Assembly: GCF_000019905.1 (NCBI RefSeq)
Contig: NC_010556.1
Location: forward strand, 894,001 to 958,000
Source of the DNA: Exiguobacterium artemiae 255-15
Lineage (GTDB): Bacteria > Bacillota > Bacilli > Exiguobacteriales > Exiguobacteriaceae
DNA length: 64,000 bases
Direction: 5' to 3'
Positions 53,249 through 63,729 of this stretch are shown in pieces. Each line of letters begins with the position of its first letter. Within the stretch, counting starts at the first letter, position 1. Below the pieces are notes generated by a model. The model was given only the letters and a program-made list of their open reading frames with translations, was not told the origin of the DNA and searched no databases. The position numbers and the translations under genes are program-made.

Positions 53249-54313
53249 ATGAAACATCGTATTGAAGCACTTCAAACAGCTCTTAAAGAACGTGATTTAC
53301 CAGGTCTTCTTGTGACGAAGGCAGAAAATATCCGATATATTTCTGGATTCACCGGTTCGAGCGGTGCATGTCTCGTGACGGCTGAACAAGCTTATTTCGT
53401 GACGGATTTCCGTTACACGGAACAAGCGGCGGATCAAGTGAAGGGAATGGAAATCGTCCAAATTGAACGGTCGATCCCTGAAACGATGGGCGAATTGATG
53501 GCTGGAGCCCGTGTGCGTGCAGTTGGCGTTGAAAAAGATGCAATGACACTCGGCGCATTCGAAGCGTTCGATCAAGCATCTTCCGTGGAATTGGTTCCGA
53601 CGACTGGAATCGTTGAAAACCTACGCTTGATTAAGGATTCGTCAGAGATTAAGATGATTAAGGAAGCGGTGGATTTAGCAGATGCGACGTTCCACCACAT
53701 CTTGACGTATATTCAAGCTGGCCGTACAGAGCTTGAAGTCTCGAACGAACTCGAGTTCTTCATGCGTAAACACGGTGCGACGTCGTCGTCATTCGATACG
53801 ATTGTTGCGTCTGGATATCGTTCAGCGTTGCCACACGGTGTCGCCAGTTCGAAAGTAATCCAGTCAGGTGAACTTGTGACGCTTGATTTCGGTGCATTGT
53901 TGAACGGATATGTTTCGGATATCACGCGTACTGTGGCCGTCGGACCGATCAGTCCGGAGTTACAAACGATTTACGATACAGTTCTCAAAGCGCAGCTCGC
54001 AGGCGTTGACGGGTTACGTCCGGGAATCACTGGAATTGAAGCAGACGCTTTGACGCGTGACATCATCAAGGATGCAGGATATGGGGAATATTTCGGTCAT
54101 TCGACGGGGCATGGAATCGGGTTGGAAGTACATGAAGGACCAGGATTGTCATTCCGTTCTGAAACGAAACTGCAACCTGGGATGATCGTGACGGTTGAAC
54201 CGGGCATTTACGTACCGCAAGTCGGAGGATGTCGGATTGAAGATGACGTCTTGATCACCGAGTCAGGGCGTGAAATTCTTTCGTCTTCACCAAAAGAACT
54301 CATCACACTGTAA
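53249..54313 (+). CDS. Xaa-Pro peptidase, M24 family (YqhT)
   Basis: 354 residues with a creatinase-like N domain and an M24 'pita-bread' domain from about residue 130. Metal ligands are visible: D in TLDFGAL and SDITRTV, H in HSTGHGIGLEVHEGP, E in TVEPGIYV and CRIEDDV. It removes N-terminal residues before proline in the cytoplasm. AAAGGGGGAAAC precedes the ATG. Placed between aroQ and efp as in Bacillus; EF-P itself handles Pro-rich translation. Confidence 0.92.
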   Translation: MKHRIEALQTALKERDLPGLLVTKAENIRYISGFTGSSGACLVTAEQAYFVTDFRYTEQAADQVKGMEIVQIERSIPETMGELMAGARVRAVGVEKDAMTLGAFEAFDQASSVELVPTTGIVENLRLIKDSSEIKMIKEAVDLADATFHHILTYIQAGRTELEVSNELEFFMRKHGATSSSFDTIVASGYRSALPHGVASSKVIQSGELVTLDFGALLNGYVSDITRTVAVGPISPELQTIYDTVLKAQLAGVDGLRPGITGIEADALTRDIIKDAGYGEYFGHSTGHGIGLEVHEGPGLSFRSETKLQPGMIVTVEPGIYVPQVGGCRIEDDVLITESGREILSSSPKELITL

Positions 54314-54346
54314 AACGGCAAGATCAACATTTAGGAGGAACTTTTC

Positions 54347-54913
54347 ATGGTATCAGTAAACGATTTAAAAACAGGACTTACAATTAAAACATCAGACGGA
54401 ATGATTTGGCAGGTTCTTGAATTCCAACACGTTAAACCGGGTAAAGGGGCAGCATTCGTCCGGACGAAAATGCGTAACATCCGTAACGGAAACATTCAAG
54501 AGATGACATTCCGTGGTGGTGAACGTGTCGAGCGTGCCCACATCGAACGCAACAAAATGCAATATCTCTATCCGATGGGGGAAACATATGTCTTCATGGA
54601 TACAGAATCATACGAACAACTTGAATTGACAACGGCTCAAGTTGAAGCGGCACTCCCGTTCCTTCTAGAAAACATGGAAGTTCAAATCGCGATCTACAAC
54701 GGTGAAGTTCTCGGAATCGAATTGCCGAACACGATCGTTATGACGATTGTTGAAGCAGAGCCGGGCGTCAAAGGCGATACAGCTTCAAACGTTAAGAAAA
54801 ATGCAACGGTTGAAACGGGACATATTATCCATGTACCACTCTTCATCGAAGCAGGAGAAAAAGTAACAGTTGATACACGTACTGGTGATTTCACAGGGCG
54901 TTACAACGGATAA
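54347..54913 (+). CDS. efp: Elongation factor P
   Basis: 188 residues, three beta-barrel domains. The tip loop [14 protein letters not shown] carries Lys32, the residue modified in Bacillus EF-P, rather than the Arg of the EarP type. It eases peptide-bond formation at polyproline. TTAGGAGG precedes the ATG. Confidence 0.96.
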   Translation: MVSVNDLKTGLTIKTSDGMIWQVLEFQHVKPGKGAAFVRTKMRNIRNGNIQEMTFRGGERVERAHIERNKMQYLYPMGETYVFMDTESYEQLELTTAQVEAALPFLLENMEVQIAIYNGEVLGIELPNTIVMTIVEAEPGVKGDTASNVKKNATVETGHIIHVPLFIEAGEKVTVDTRTGDFTGRYNG

Positions 54914-54924
54914 TCAAGTTTTCG

Positions 54925-54966
54925 AAACGCCTATTCCTCCTCGACTTGGACGGATGGGCGTTTTTT
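54925..54966 (+). terminator. Terminator of the aroQ-efp operon
   Basis: AACGCC (54926-54931) pairs with GGCGTT with an inner CC/GG pair, followed by T6. Confidence 0.8.
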
Positions 54967-55014
54967 CCTTTTGTCTTAACTTGCGTCCTTTGGTATGACC
55001 AGTTAATATTAGTA

Positions 55015-55043
55015 TTTGAGTAGGCATTAGCACCTGGTATAAT
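55015..55043 (+). promoter_or_regulatory. accBC promoter, with a FapR-like half palindrome
   Basis: TTTGAG (55015-55020), 17 bp, TATAAT (55038-55043). Overlapping the -10, TTAGCACCTGGTATAA (55027-55042) resembles the left part of a FapR operator (TTAGTACCT...), but the right half is poor. Confidence 0.45.
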
Positions 55044-55092
55044 ATTAAAGTATAATAATAAAGGTGAATGTTGAGATAGGGGATGAAGAAAA

Positions 55093-55548
55093 ATGAAAAT
55101 CGATCAGTTGAAGCAAGTACTCGAAATGTTGGACCAATCGAGTGTCAATGAACTTTCTCTTGAAACCGATACGTATAAGTTAAAATTAAAAAAACAAAAT
55201 GATAATATCGTGGTCTCACACGAAGCACCGGCCCGCGTGGCAACGCCGGCGCCGCAAGCTGCGACAGTCACAGCAGAACCAGCTCCGGAAGAACAGAGCG
55301 TTGAAGCCGACACGGTAACGATCAATGCATTGATGGTCGGGACGTTTTATTCGCGTCCGAATCCGGACAAACCTTCGTTCGTCAAAGTCGGCGACAAGAT
55401 CGAAGTCGGTCAAGTCGTCTGTGTCTTAGAAGCAATGAAACTATTTAATAATCTGAACTCGGAAGTAGCCGGAACAGTCGTCGAGATTCTCGTCGCAGAT
55501 GGAGACCTTGTTGAATTCGGACAACCTCTCTTCCGGATTCGTCCTTGA
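55093..55548 (+). CDS. accB: Acetyl-CoA carboxylase biotin carboxyl carrier protein
   Basis: 151 residues. An N-terminal segment is followed by an Ala/Pro/Glu-rich linker (about residues 45-75) and a biotinyl domain with the biotin attachment lysine in EAMKLFNN (about residue 117). Carries CO2 from AccC to the carboxyltransferase. First gene of accB-accC. Confidence 0.96.
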   Translation: MKIDQLKQVLEMLDQSSVNELSLETDTYKLKLKKQNDNIVVSHEAPARVATPAPQAATVTAEPAPEEQSVEADTVTINALMVGTFYSRPNPDKPSFVKVGDKIEVGQVVCVLEAMKLFNNLNSEVAGTVVEILVADGDLVEFGQPLFRIRP

Positions 55549-55562
55549 GCGGGGTGATGGCA

Positions 55563-56915
55563 ATGGAAAAACTTTTAATCGCGAACCGGGGCGAGATTGC
55601 AGTCCGGATCATTCGAGCTGCAAAAGAACTTGGCATTCAGACGGTCGCCGTTTATTCGACAGCGGACCGGGATGCCTTGCACGTCCGTTTAGCAGATGAA
55701 GCATATTGTATCGGAGATGTCAGTTCGACTGCTTCTTACTTGAATGTCACGAATATCCTGGCGGTCGCGACTAATCGGAACGTCACGATGATTCACCCGG
55801 GATACGGTTTCCTGGCTGAGAATGTTGATTTTGCCGAGATGTGTGAAGCATGTGGCATCAAATTCGTCGGACCGACATCGGCTGCTATCCGTCAGATGGG
55901 AATCAAGGATGTCGCAAAACAAACGATGATTGCCTGCGGCGTACCTGTCGTACCCGGTTCTGCCGGTACGGTCACGGACGAGGAAGCCTTACAATTGGGG
56001 GATGAGATCGGCTATCCGGTCATCATCAAAGCGACTGCCGGTGGAGGCGGACGAGGCATCCGTGTCGCCCGTTCACAAGAAGAACTTGTAACCGGCCTGG
56101 ATGAAACACGCCGTGAGGCAAAGCAGGCGTTTGGAAACAGTGAAGTGTATCTCGAGCGTTTCATCGAAGAATTTCGTCATGTCGAAGTTCAAGTACTCGC
56201 CGATCGTCACGGAAACGTGATCCATCTCGGGGAGCGGGATTGTACCGTCCAACGCCGGATGCAAAAGCTGATTGAGGAAGCACCATCACCTGCTGTCAGC
56301 CCTGCAACCCGTCTGAAGATGGGCGAAGCGGCAGTCAAAGCGGCGAAGGCGATTGACTACACCGGTGCCGGGACGATCGAATTCATCTTTGTGGAAGAAA
56401 CGGAAGAATTTTTCTTCATGGAAATGAATACGCGAATCCAGGTTGAACATCCGGTGACGGAAATGATTACAGGATTTGATCTTGTTCAGGCACAGCTCCA
56501 GGTGGCACTCGATCACCCGTTAGCTGTTCAACAGCAGGATATTGAATTCCGTGGTCATTCGATTGAATGCCGGATCAATGCCGAAGATCCTGATCATGAC
56601 TTCCGTCCGCATGCCGGACGCGTCACACAATATGTCGCACCGGGTGGAATGGGCGTCCGGATTGATAGTGCCGTATATCCGGGGTATATGATTCCTCCGT
56701 ACTATGACTCGATGGTCGCTAAGCTGATCGTTCATGCCGAAACGCGTGAAGAAGCCTGTGCGAAGATGGAACGGGCATTGTCCGAGTTTTGGATTGAAGG
56801 TGTCAAAACAACGATACCTTTCCATCAACAAGTGTTGGCACATCCCGTATTCCGTCGTGGAACGTTTACGACGAAATTTACAGAACGTGAACTAAAAGCA
56901 GAAATCGTGAAGTAA
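55563..56915 (+). CDS. accC: Acetyl-CoA carboxylase biotin carboxylase subunit
   Basis: 450 residues from ATG 55563 after GGGGTGATGGCA. It is an ATP-grasp enzyme: [14 protein letters not shown] at the start, glycine loop [13 protein letters not shown] (about residues 159-171), and [14 protein letters not shown]. Carboxylates biotin on AccB. 14 nt separate it from accB. Confidence 0.97.
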   Translation: MEKLLIANRGEIAVRIIRAAKELGIQTVAVYSTADRDALHVRLADEAYCIGDVSSTASYLNVTNILAVATNRNVTMIHPGYGFLAENVDFAEMCEACGIKFVGPTSAAIRQMGIKDVAKQTMIACGVPVVPGSAGTVTDEEALQLGDEIGYPVIIKATAGGGGRGIRVARSQEELVTGLDETRREAKQAFGNSEVYLERFIEEFRHVEVQVLADRHGNVIHLGERDCTVQRRMQKLIEEAPSPAVSPATRLKMGEAAVKAAKAIDYTGAGTIEFIFVEETEEFFFMEMNTRIQVEHPVTEMITGFDLVQAQLQVALDHPLAVQQQDIEFRGHSIECRINAEDPDHDFRPHAGRVTQYVAPGGMGVRIDSAVYPGYMIPPYYDSMVAKLIVHAETREEACAKMERALSEFWIEGVKTTIPFHQQVLAHPVFRRGTFTTKFTERELKAEIVK

Positions 56916-57034
56916 TCGTGGACGGGAGTCGATTGTATTTAACTCCCGTCTTTTTGCCGTTCTCTATGTTTTTTGAAAAAAGAATGTGCTAAACTAATTG
57001 ATTGAGAACGATAAAAAAAGGAGCACGTAAAATC

Positions 57035-57460
57035 ATGATGAAAAGACATATGGCACGCGAACTGGCAGTACAGTCTTTGTTCCAAATGGAACTCTCGGAT
57101 CTGTCTGCACAAGAAGCCATTGAATTCGCAGTAGAAGGTAAAGAATATGATACGTTTGTGACACGATTGGTTGAAGGAGTCGAAGCAAACAAACCGGAAA
57201 TTGATCAAAAGCTGCGTGCTGCGCTCGTGAACTGGTCATTTGAGCGTATCGGAAACATCGAACGGACGATTCTTCGTCTTGCGGTGTATGAACTGTTGTT
57301 TGAAGCGAAGATTCCAGTCCGGGTAACCATCAATGAAGCAATCGAATTAACGAAAGCTTTTGCCGATGAAGAAGCAACAAAAATCGTCAACGGTGTGCTC
57401 GGAAAAGTAGCGCAAGAAGTGGAACAAAACGGTTTGAAAGAAAACCCGCAAAGCAACTAA
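57035..57460 (+). CDS. nusB: Transcription antitermination factor NusB
   Basis: 141 residues from ATG 57035, after AAAGGAGCAC; further upstream codons to 57002 are unlikely. Helical NusB fold with ARELAVQSLFQME at the N-terminus and VTINEAIELTKAF and NGVLGKV near the end. It binds boxA RNA with S10 during rRNA transcription. The yqhY gene found before nusB in B. subtilis is absent. Confidence 0.94.
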   Translation: MMKRHMARELAVQSLFQMELSDLSAQEAIEFAVEGKEYDTFVTRLVEGVEANKPEIDQKLRAALVNWSFERIGNIERTILRLAVYELLFEAKIPVRVTINEAIELTKAFADEEATKIVNGVLGKVAQEVEQNGLKENPQSN

Positions 57461-57527
57461 CTTAAAAACAGAGAAGTTTGATCAGGCAAAGAGTGAAGCG
57501 AATATTTTTGGGGGAGTGGACAAAATC

Positions 57528-58361
57528 ATGGCAGTCGTAATCGATGGGAAACAAGTCGCACAATCGTATCGTTTGAAACTGAAAGAAGAAGTCGCACGTC
57601 TGAAAGAAGAACGTATTCAACCGAAACTGACCGTCATCTTAATCGGAGAAGATCCAGCCAGTCAATCGTATGTCCGTGGTAAAGAAAAAGCGGCGCAGGA
57701 GATTGGGATGGATTCCGATTTGATCCGATTACCGGAAGAGACAAAAGAATCGGAATTGCTTCACTTGATTGAACGGCTGAATGCCGATGCCAGCGTACAC
57801 GGTATTCTCGTTCAATTACCTTTGCCAAAACATATTGATGAGAGTAAGGTCATCTTCGCCATCGCTCCAGAAAAAGATGTCGATGGTTTCCATCCGGTCT
57901 CGGTCGGGAAAATGATGATCGGTGAACCTACTTTCTTGCCATGTACACCAAATGGTATTTTGCATCTCGTCAAGGAAATGAATGTTCCGATTGCCGGTCG
58001 TCATGTCGTTGTCGTCGGTCGAAGCCAAATCGTCGGTAAGCCGGTCGGAATGCTGTTTTTAAATGAATCAGCGACCGTGACGTATTGTCACTCGAAGACG
58101 GCAGATCTCGGTGCGATGACCCGTCAGGCGGACATTCTGATTGTCGCTGTCGGTGTGCCGAAATTGATTACTGCCGATATGGTCAAGCCGGAAGCCGTCG
58201 TCATCGACGTCGGTGTCAACCGGGTCGACGGAAAATTAGTCGGAGATGTCGAATTTGAAGCAGTGAAAGAAGTCGCCTCGATGATTACACCAGTTCCTGG
58301 TGGGGTCGGGCCGATGACGATCACGATGTTGCTTCACAATACGATCGAGGCAGCGAAATGA
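57528..58361 (+). CDS. folD: Methylene-THF dehydrogenase / methenyl-THF cyclohydrolase
   Basis: 277 residues from ATG 57528, 13 nt after GGGGGAG (a GTG at 57516 is too near). It shows the YVRGKEKA catalytic segment with Tyr and Lys, GILVQLPLPKHI, and the NADP loop VVVGRSQIVGKP. It interconverts one-carbon THF species. The end overlaps xseA by 4 nt. Confidence 0.96.
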   Translation: MAVVIDGKQVAQSYRLKLKEEVARLKEERIQPKLTVILIGEDPASQSYVRGKEKAAQEIGMDSDLIRLPEETKESELLHLIERLNADASVHGILVQLPLPKHIDESKVIFAIAPEKDVDGFHPVSVGKMMIGEPTFLPCTPNGILHLVKEMNVPIAGRHVVVVGRSQIVGKPVGMLFLNESATVTYCHSKTADLGAMTRQADILIVAVGVPKLITADMVKPEAVVIDVGVNRVDGKLVGDVEFEAVKEVASMITPVPGGVGPMTITMLLHNTIEAAK

Positions 58362-59701
58362 CGAATCCTCTCCAGGTTTCCGAACTCGTCCAATATGTGA
58401 AACGGGAACTCGAGAACGACTCGTTGCTCCAACAAGTCCAGGTGGTGGGAGAAGTGTCGAACTTTAAACGACACTCTTCCGGTCACCTTTATTTTACGTT
58501 GAAAGATGAACAGTCGCGGATGAAAGCGGTCATGTTCGCCCGGGATGCCAGTCGTGTCAAGACGGACATCCGGGACGGAGCCCGTGTCATCATTACGGCT
58601 CGGATTTCGGTTTATGTCGCATCGGGTGAGATGCAGCTTTACGTCGAACGGATGATGGAAGACGGTGTAGGAGCCCTTTACGAAGCCTATGTCCAGCTAA
58701 AAGAGGATGTCGAGGCCCGCGGATGGTTTGAAGCGGAACAGAAACTGCCGTTACCGGCTTTCCCGCAAAAAATCGGCATCGTAACCTCGCCGAAGGGAGC
58801 CGCCCTTCATGATATCGCGACGACGTTACGTCGCCGTTATCCGCAAGCCGCTATTGTTTTTGCGCCGGTTCTCGTTCAAGGGAAAGAGGCTGCACCCCAA
58901 ATCGTCCGTGCCATTGAATGGATGAACGAACATCAGGCATGTGACGTGATGATCATCGGTCGCGGTGGCGGATCGATTGAGGAATTGTGGGCGTTTAACG
59001 AAATGCCGGTCGTAACAGCCATTCATCAGTCGCGGATTCCGATCGTGTCAGCAGTCGGTCACGAAACAGACTTTACGATTGCGGATTTTGTTGCAGATGT
59101 CCGGGCGGCGACGCCGACTGCCGCAGCAGAACTCGTGACGCCGGAAGCAGCGGAACTTGCGAAGCGTCTCAATGAACTGAATCGGAGATTGACGCGCCAT
59201 TACGCCCAGTACATCACCGAACGTAAGGATCAAGTCCAGCGGCTGGCAACGAGTTACGGCTTGAAGTCTCCTCGTGTCTTGTTAGGTTTGAAACAGGAAC
59301 GGTTGGACCGGGCAGAGATGGGACTGAACCGGATTGGAAAACAGGTGTTGCAGTCGAAGCAACAAGCCTTGACGGATCAGGTGAACCGGTTTGCCCGAAT
59401 CGCGATGCAGGAACGTTTGGCGGAACAAGGACGCCAGTTGGTCCGGACACGGAAACAGCTGGAACGGATCCATACCGTCCTCCGCACGAAGCAGGACCGG
59501 TTGCATCAAATGATTGCCCGCCTTGACTCGGTCAGCCCGACGCAAGTCATGTTGCGTGGGTATACTTACGTCGAGCAGGACGGCCGACTCGTCCGTTCCG
59601 TAACAGAATTGTCAGATCAGACCTTCCGGGTTCAGTTTCATGACGGGAGTATCCTAGCGAAACGAGAGGATGAAGAAGATGGAAACAGAACAATCCTTTG
59701 A
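58358..59701 (+). CDS. xseA: Exodeoxyribonuclease VII large subunit
   Basis: 447 residues with an OB-fold N domain (VVGEVSNFKRHSSGHLYFTLKD), a catalytic domain (GIVTSPKGAALHDI and GRGGGSIEELWAFNE) and a long C-terminal coiled coil rich in Arg and Gln. With XseB it degrades single-stranded DNA. It overlaps both neighbours. Confidence 0.95.
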   Translation: MTNPLQVSELVQYVKRELENDSLLQQVQVVGEVSNFKRHSSGHLYFTLKDEQSRMKAVMFARDASRVKTDIRDGARVIITARISVYVASGEMQLYVERMMEDGVGALYEAYVQLKEDVEARGWFEAEQKLPLPAFPQKIGIVTSPKGAALHDIATTLRRRYPQAAIVFAPVLVQGKEAAPQIVRAIEWMNEHQACDVMIIGRGGGSIEELWAFNEMPVVTAIHQSRIPIVSAVGHETDFTIADFVADVRAATPTAAAELVTPEAAELAKRLNELNRRLTRHYAQYITERKDQVQRLATSYGLKSPRVLLGLKQERLDRAEMGLNRIGKQVLQSKQQALTDQVNRFARIAMQERLAEQGRQLVRTRKQLERIHTVLRTKQDRLHQMIARLDSVSPTQVMLRGYTYVEQDGRLVRSVTELSDQTFRVQFHDGSILAKREDEEDGNRTIL

Positions 59702-59900
59702 AGCCGCTTTAGAGCGGTTGGAAGAAATCGTCGAACTACTGGAGGCAGGTGAAGCACCGCTTGAGCAAGCGATGAATTTGTACGAGGAAGGCGTGAAATT
59801 GACGGCACTCTGTCAAGGAAAGCTGTCGACGGCAGAAAAACGGCTCGATCAAATCTTGGAACAAGATGGCACGTTACGTGAAAAAGGAGGATCACAATGA
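59679..59900 (+). CDS. xseB: Exodeoxyribonuclease VII small subunit
   Basis: 73 residues from ATG 59679, 9 nt after GAGAGG; the ATG at 59670 overlaps that site. Two-helix protein with SFEAALERLEEIVELLEAGE and SLEQAM-like repeats, typical XseB. It overlaps xseA by 23 nt and ispA by 4 nt. Confidence 0.93.
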   Translation: METEQSFEAALERLEEIVELLEAGEAPLEQAMNLYEEGVKLTALCQGKLSTAEKRLDQILEQDGTLREKGGSQ

Positions 59901-60766
59901 TTGTCTTAACAGAGTGGAAAACGCAGGTGGAGCAAGCACTGGAAACTTTCATGAACCGTCTCGAAGCACCGGATCGTCTGCGGGAAGCGATGCTGTATTC
60001 CCTTGATGCAGGGGGGAAACGTGTCCGGCCGGCATTGATTTATGCTGTCCTCGATGCTTACGGCGTCGATCGTAAGACGGGTGACGCAACAGCGGCGGCG
60101 CTTGAGATGATTCATACATATTCCTTGATTCATGATGATCTACCGGCGATGGACGATGATGATATGCGACGCGGACGTCCGACCAATCATATTGAATTCG
60201 ATGAGGCGACCGCCATTCTCGCAGGGGATGCGTTACTGACGAATGCCTTTACGTGTCTACTCGAAACGATGGCCGCAGCGGAAGTTAAAGTGAAATTACT
60301 CGAGCGACTCGCAGCAGCAGCGGGTGCAGCCGGGATGGTCGGCGGTCAACTGGATGACATGCTTGGAGAGCGCGGAGGAATCAGTGATGCGGAAGAACTG
60401 GAATCGATTCACCGCCGGAAAACAGGAGCCTTGTTGATTTTTGCAGTCGAAGCAGGCGGCATTTTAGCCGGAGTCGCAGATGAGGATCTCGAACAGTTGA
60501 AACGGTACGGCCGTCATCTCGGAATTGCTTTCCAAATTCAAGACGACATCCTGGATGTGACCGGAGATGCTGACAAAATCGGGAAACCGGTTGGCAGTGA
60601 TGAAGGAAATGACAAAGCAACTTATCCGAAACTGTTGGGTCTTGACGGGGCGAAAAGGGCACTTGCAGCCCAAGTGACGGCAGCGAATGAAGCAATCGAG
60701 GCTCTTTCCGTCGAAGCGACACCGCTTAAGGATTTGCTCGACTTCGTCGTCAAGCGTGACCATTAA
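59897..60766 (+). CDS. ispA: Farnesyl diphosphate synthase (short-chain polyprenyl synthase)
   Basis: 289 residues with both Asp-rich motifs: DDLPAMDDDDMRRG (about residues 81-94) and QDDILD (about 220), and GGKRVRP before the first. It condenses IPP with DMAPP and GPP. AAAGGAGGATCACA precedes the ATG in xseB. It stands before dxs as in Bacillus. Confidence 0.95.
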   Translation: MIVLTEWKTQVEQALETFMNRLEAPDRLREAMLYSLDAGGKRVRPALIYAVLDAYGVDRKTGDATAAALEMIHTYSLIHDDLPAMDDDDMRRGRPTNHIEFDEATAILAGDALLTNAFTCLLETMAAAEVKVKLLERLAAAAGAAGMVGGQLDDMLGERGGISDAEELESIHRRKTGALLIFAVEAGGILAGVADEDLEQLKRYGRHLGIAFQIQDDILDVTGDADKIGKPVGSDEGNDKATYPKLLGLDGAKRALAAQVTAANEAIEALSVEATPLKDLLDFVVKRDH

Positions 60767-60767
60767 G

Positions 60768-60797
60768 AGAGGCGGCGTAGTAAGCCGTCTTTTTTTT
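60768..60797 (+). terminator. Weak terminator after ispA
   Basis: GGCGGC pairs with GCCGTC (one wobble), followed by T8. It may only partly separate ispA from dxs. Confidence 0.55.
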
Positions 60798-60887
60798 ATG
60801 CGCCGGGAATGTGGCGTTCGCAAGATTGTTCTAGTACAATGTAGGGTACAAACCATATAAGAATGCAAGGGAAAGAGGCGGTAAGGT

Positions 60888-62774
60888 ATGAAGTTGACAG
60901 AGATACAGGATCCGTCATTTTTAAAGCGTATGTCAGTCTCGGAATTAGAACTGTTCGCAGGTGACATCCGACGCTTTTTGATTGAAGAATTAGCAACGAC
61001 AGGTGGACATTTAGCACCGAATCTAGGTGTCGTCGAACTGACATTGGCGCTTCACCGCGAATTTGACAGTCCGAACGATAAATTCGTCTGGGATGTCGGA
61101 CACCAAGCATACGTGCATAAAATTTTGACAGGACGGGCAGGTCAGTTTGATACGCTGCGTCAACACAAAGGGTTATGCGGATTCCCGAAACGTAACGAGA
61201 GCGTTCATGACGTCTGGGAAACAGGCCACAGTTCGACCTCACTTTCGGCAGCGATGGGGATTGCTGTGTCGAATGAACTAAAAGGTAATGATGACCGGGC
61301 GATCGCCATTATCGGGGACGGTGCGTTGACAGGCGGAATGGCACTCGAAGCATTGAACCATATCGGAGCGGAACAACAAAACGTCATCGTCATCTTAAAC
61401 GACAACGAGATGTCGATCGCACCGAATGTCGGGGCGATGCATCAGATGTTAGGAAGAATCCGTTCTTCGCGCAAAGTCCGTTACGCGCAAGATGAGCTCG
61501 AAACATTGATTAAAAAAATCCCGTTAATCGGCGGAAAGCTTGAAAAAGGCGGCGAGAAGCTGAAAGAAGCGGTCAAAGGAGCACTCGTTCCCGGTATGTT
61601 CTTTGAAGAACTCGGTTTTAATTATTACGGACCGGTCGATGGTCATGATTTAACGGACTTAATCGAACAGCTGAACTATGTGAAGAAAGAAGAAGGGCCT
61701 GTCCTGCTTCATGTCATCACGAAAAAAGGAAAAGGCTACCGTCCGGCTGAATACGACGGCATCGGCACATGGCACGGTCTAGGACCGTACAAGATCGAGT
61801 CAGGCGAAGTCATCAAAGGGAAATCAAAAGCACCAAGTTATTCGTTCACAGTGGCAGACACGTTGACGAAGATGGCCCGTGAGGATGATAAGTTAACTCT
61901 GATTACACCGGCGATGAGTGTCGGATCGAAACTCGACTGCTTTGAAAAAGAATTCCCGGAACGGATGTTTGATGTCGGGATTGCGGAGCAACATGCCGTA
62001 ACATTTGCTGCCGGTCAGGCAACACAAGGCATGAAGCCGGTCGTCTCGATTTATTCGACCTTCTTCCAGCGTGCATACGACCAACTCGTTCATGACGTCG
62101 CACGCCAGAACCTCGATGTGACGTTCACAATCGACCGTTCGGGTCTCGTCGGTGCGGACGGCGAAACACACCAAGGTGTCTTTGATATCGCCTTCATGCG
62201 TCACGTACCGAATATCCGGATTGTCATGGCGAAAGATGAGAATGAACTGCAACACCTTCTCTATTCGGCTGTTAAATACGAAGGACCGATTGCCGTCCGT
62301 TTCCCACGCGGAGAAGGCATCGGTGTTCCGATGGATGAGACACTCCATGAAATTTCGCTTGATACATGGGACGTCGAACGCGAAGGAACGGATGTCGCCA
62401 TCATGGCATTCGGTCCACAAGTACAGGACGCCTTGAAAATTGCGGAACTTCTAGAAGGGGATGTATCGGTACGGGTCATCAATGCCCGGACGATCAAACC
62501 ACTGGATGAAAAAATGTTGAATGCATTATACGCGGAAGGTATTCCACTCGTAACGCTTGAAGAAGCGGTGCTCAAGGGCGGATTCGGTTCAGCTGTTCTC
62601 GAACATGCCAATGAACAGGAAGCTTTCCCGCGCGTCAAACGATTTGGTATCCCGGATTGGTATATCGAGCATGGCGGTGTCAACGAATTGTTAGAAGAAA
62701 TCGGATTATTACCTGGACAAATTGCGGAAGAAGTCCGCTCATTTGTCAATCAAGGAAAGAAACAGAGTGTGTAA
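60888..62774 (+). CDS. dxs: 1-deoxy-D-xylulose-5-phosphate synthase
   Basis: 628 residues, a transketolase-like TPP enzyme that starts the MEP pathway. Visible are [13 protein letters not shown], the TPP/Mg motif [15 protein letters not shown] with [10 protein letters not shown] (about residues 145-185), and the pyrimidine-binding [24 protein letters not shown] precedes the ATG. OLE RNA, found before dxs in some extremophilic firmicutes, is not present: only 121 nt lie upstream. Confidence 0.96.
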   Translation: MKLTEIQDPSFLKRMSVSELELFAGDIRRFLIEELATTGGHLAPNLGVVELTLALHREFDSPNDKFVWDVGHQAYVHKILTGRAGQFDTLRQHKGLCGFPKRNESVHDVWETGHSSTSLSAAMGIAVSNELKGNDDRAIAIIGDGALTGGMALEALNHIGAEQQNVIVILNDNEMSIAPNVGAMHQMLGRIRSSRKVRYAQDELETLIKKIPLIGGKLEKGGEKLKEAVKGALVPGMFFEELGFNYYGPVDGHDLTDLIEQLNYVKKEEGPVLLHVITKKGKGYRPAEYDGIGTWHGLGPYKIESGEVIKGKSKAPSYSFTVADTLTKMAREDDKLTLITPAMSVGSKLDCFEKEFPERMFDVGIAEQHAVTFAAGQATQGMKPVVSIYSTFFQRAYDQLVHDVARQNLDVTFTIDRSGLVGADGETHQGVFDIAFMRHVPNIRIVMAKDENELQHLLYSAVKYEGPIAVRFPRGEGIGVPMDETLHEISLDTWDVEREGTDVAIMAFGPQVQDALKIAELLEGDVSVRVINARTIKPLDEKMLNALYAEGIPLVTLEEAVLKGGFGSAVLEHANEQEAFPRVKRFGIPDWYIEHGGVNELLEEIGLLPGQIAEEVRSFVNQGKKQSV

Positions 62775-62780
62775 CGATTA

Positions 62781-63587
62781 ATGGAAACTGTAAAAAAAAT
62801 CCGCCTCGACGTTCTGCTCGTCGAGCGCGGTTTATGTGAAACACGTGAAAAAGCAAAACGGACCATTATGGCAGGTCTTGTATTCAGTGGCACGGAACGG
62901 CTGGAGAAAGCCGGTGAAAAAGTAAAATCAGACATCGATTTGACGGTCAAAGGTCAAGTCATGCCATACGTTGGTCGCGGTGGATACAAGATGGAAAAAG
63001 CATTAGCGGTATTCGATATCGATGTATCCGGACGGACTGGTCTTGATATCGGTTCTTCGACAGGCGGGTTTACGGATTGTGCCTTACAAAACGGGGCTGC
63101 CCATATGTATGCGCTGGATGTCGGCTCCAATCAACTGGACTGGAAATTACGGTCGGACGATCGTGTGACGGCAATGGAAAAAACCAACTTCCGTCATGCG
63201 ACGCCAGATATGTTTCCTGTTCAGCCGAGCTTTGCGACCATCGATGTCTCGTTCATCTCACTGAGATTGATTTTGCCGCCATTAAAGGCGATTTTAGCTG
63301 AGGGCGGGGATGTCATTGCGCTTGTCAAACCACAGTTTGAAGCAGGGCGTGATGATGTCGGTAAAAAGGGAATCGTTCGAGATGAGCGGATTCACGATCG
63401 GGTACTCAAAGAGATGGTAGATTTCTTTGTCCGGGAAGGATTTTACGTTCAACAATTGGATTTTTCACCGATTACCGGCGGTGAGGGAAATATCGAGTTT
63501 CTCCTGCACGCCAAGCTTGAGACACCGGGGATGGAAGAATCGGTTGATCCGCTTGAAACCGTTCGTCTGGCCCATGCCGCGTTGTAA
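62781..63587 (+). CDS. TlyA-family rRNA 2'-O-methyltransferase or haemolysin-like protein (YqxC)
   Basis: 268 residues with an N-terminal S4 RNA-binding domain (RLDVLLVERGLCETREKA) and a FtsJ-like SAM domain with GLDIGSSTGGFTDC (about residues 82-95). In mycobacteria TlyA methylates rRNA; in Bacillus YqxC has no settled function. It starts 6 nt after dxs, so is co-transcribed. Confidence 0.92.
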   Translation: METVKKIRLDVLLVERGLCETREKAKRTIMAGLVFSGTERLEKAGEKVKSDIDLTVKGQVMPYVGRGGYKMEKALAVFDIDVSGRTGLDIGSSTGGFTDCALQNGAAHMYALDVGSNQLDWKLRSDDRVTAMEKTNFRHATPDMFPVQPSFATIDVSFISLRLILPPLKAILAEGGDVIALVKPQFEAGRDDVGKKGIVRDERIHDRVLKEMVDFFVREGFYVQQLDFSPITGGEGNIEFLLHAKLETPGMEESVDPLETVRLAHAAL

Positions 63588-63602
63588 GTCTAATCGATTT
63601 CC

Positions 63603-63639
63603 AAACAGGCTCCGTCAAAGATGATGGAGTCTGTTTTTG
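63603..63639 (+). terminator. Terminator of the dxs-yqxC unit
   Basis: AACAGGCTCC pairs with GGAGTCTGTT (one wobble), followed by T5. Confidence 0.88.
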
Positions 63640-63729
63640 ATTTGTCAGGAATGAATAGGGCAAGCATGGACTTTTATCGAATTATTGGATTACAATAGTA
63701 TCAGTGAAGAAAAACTGTGAGGTGCAAGG

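Noticed and set aside
60767-60887. OLE RNA before dxs
   Set aside because: That RNA is about 600 nt and needs an adjacent oapA; only 121 nt are available here.
61893-62420. 175-codon minus-strand ORF in dxs
   Set aside because: Shadow of a conserved enzyme gene; no domain and no start signals.
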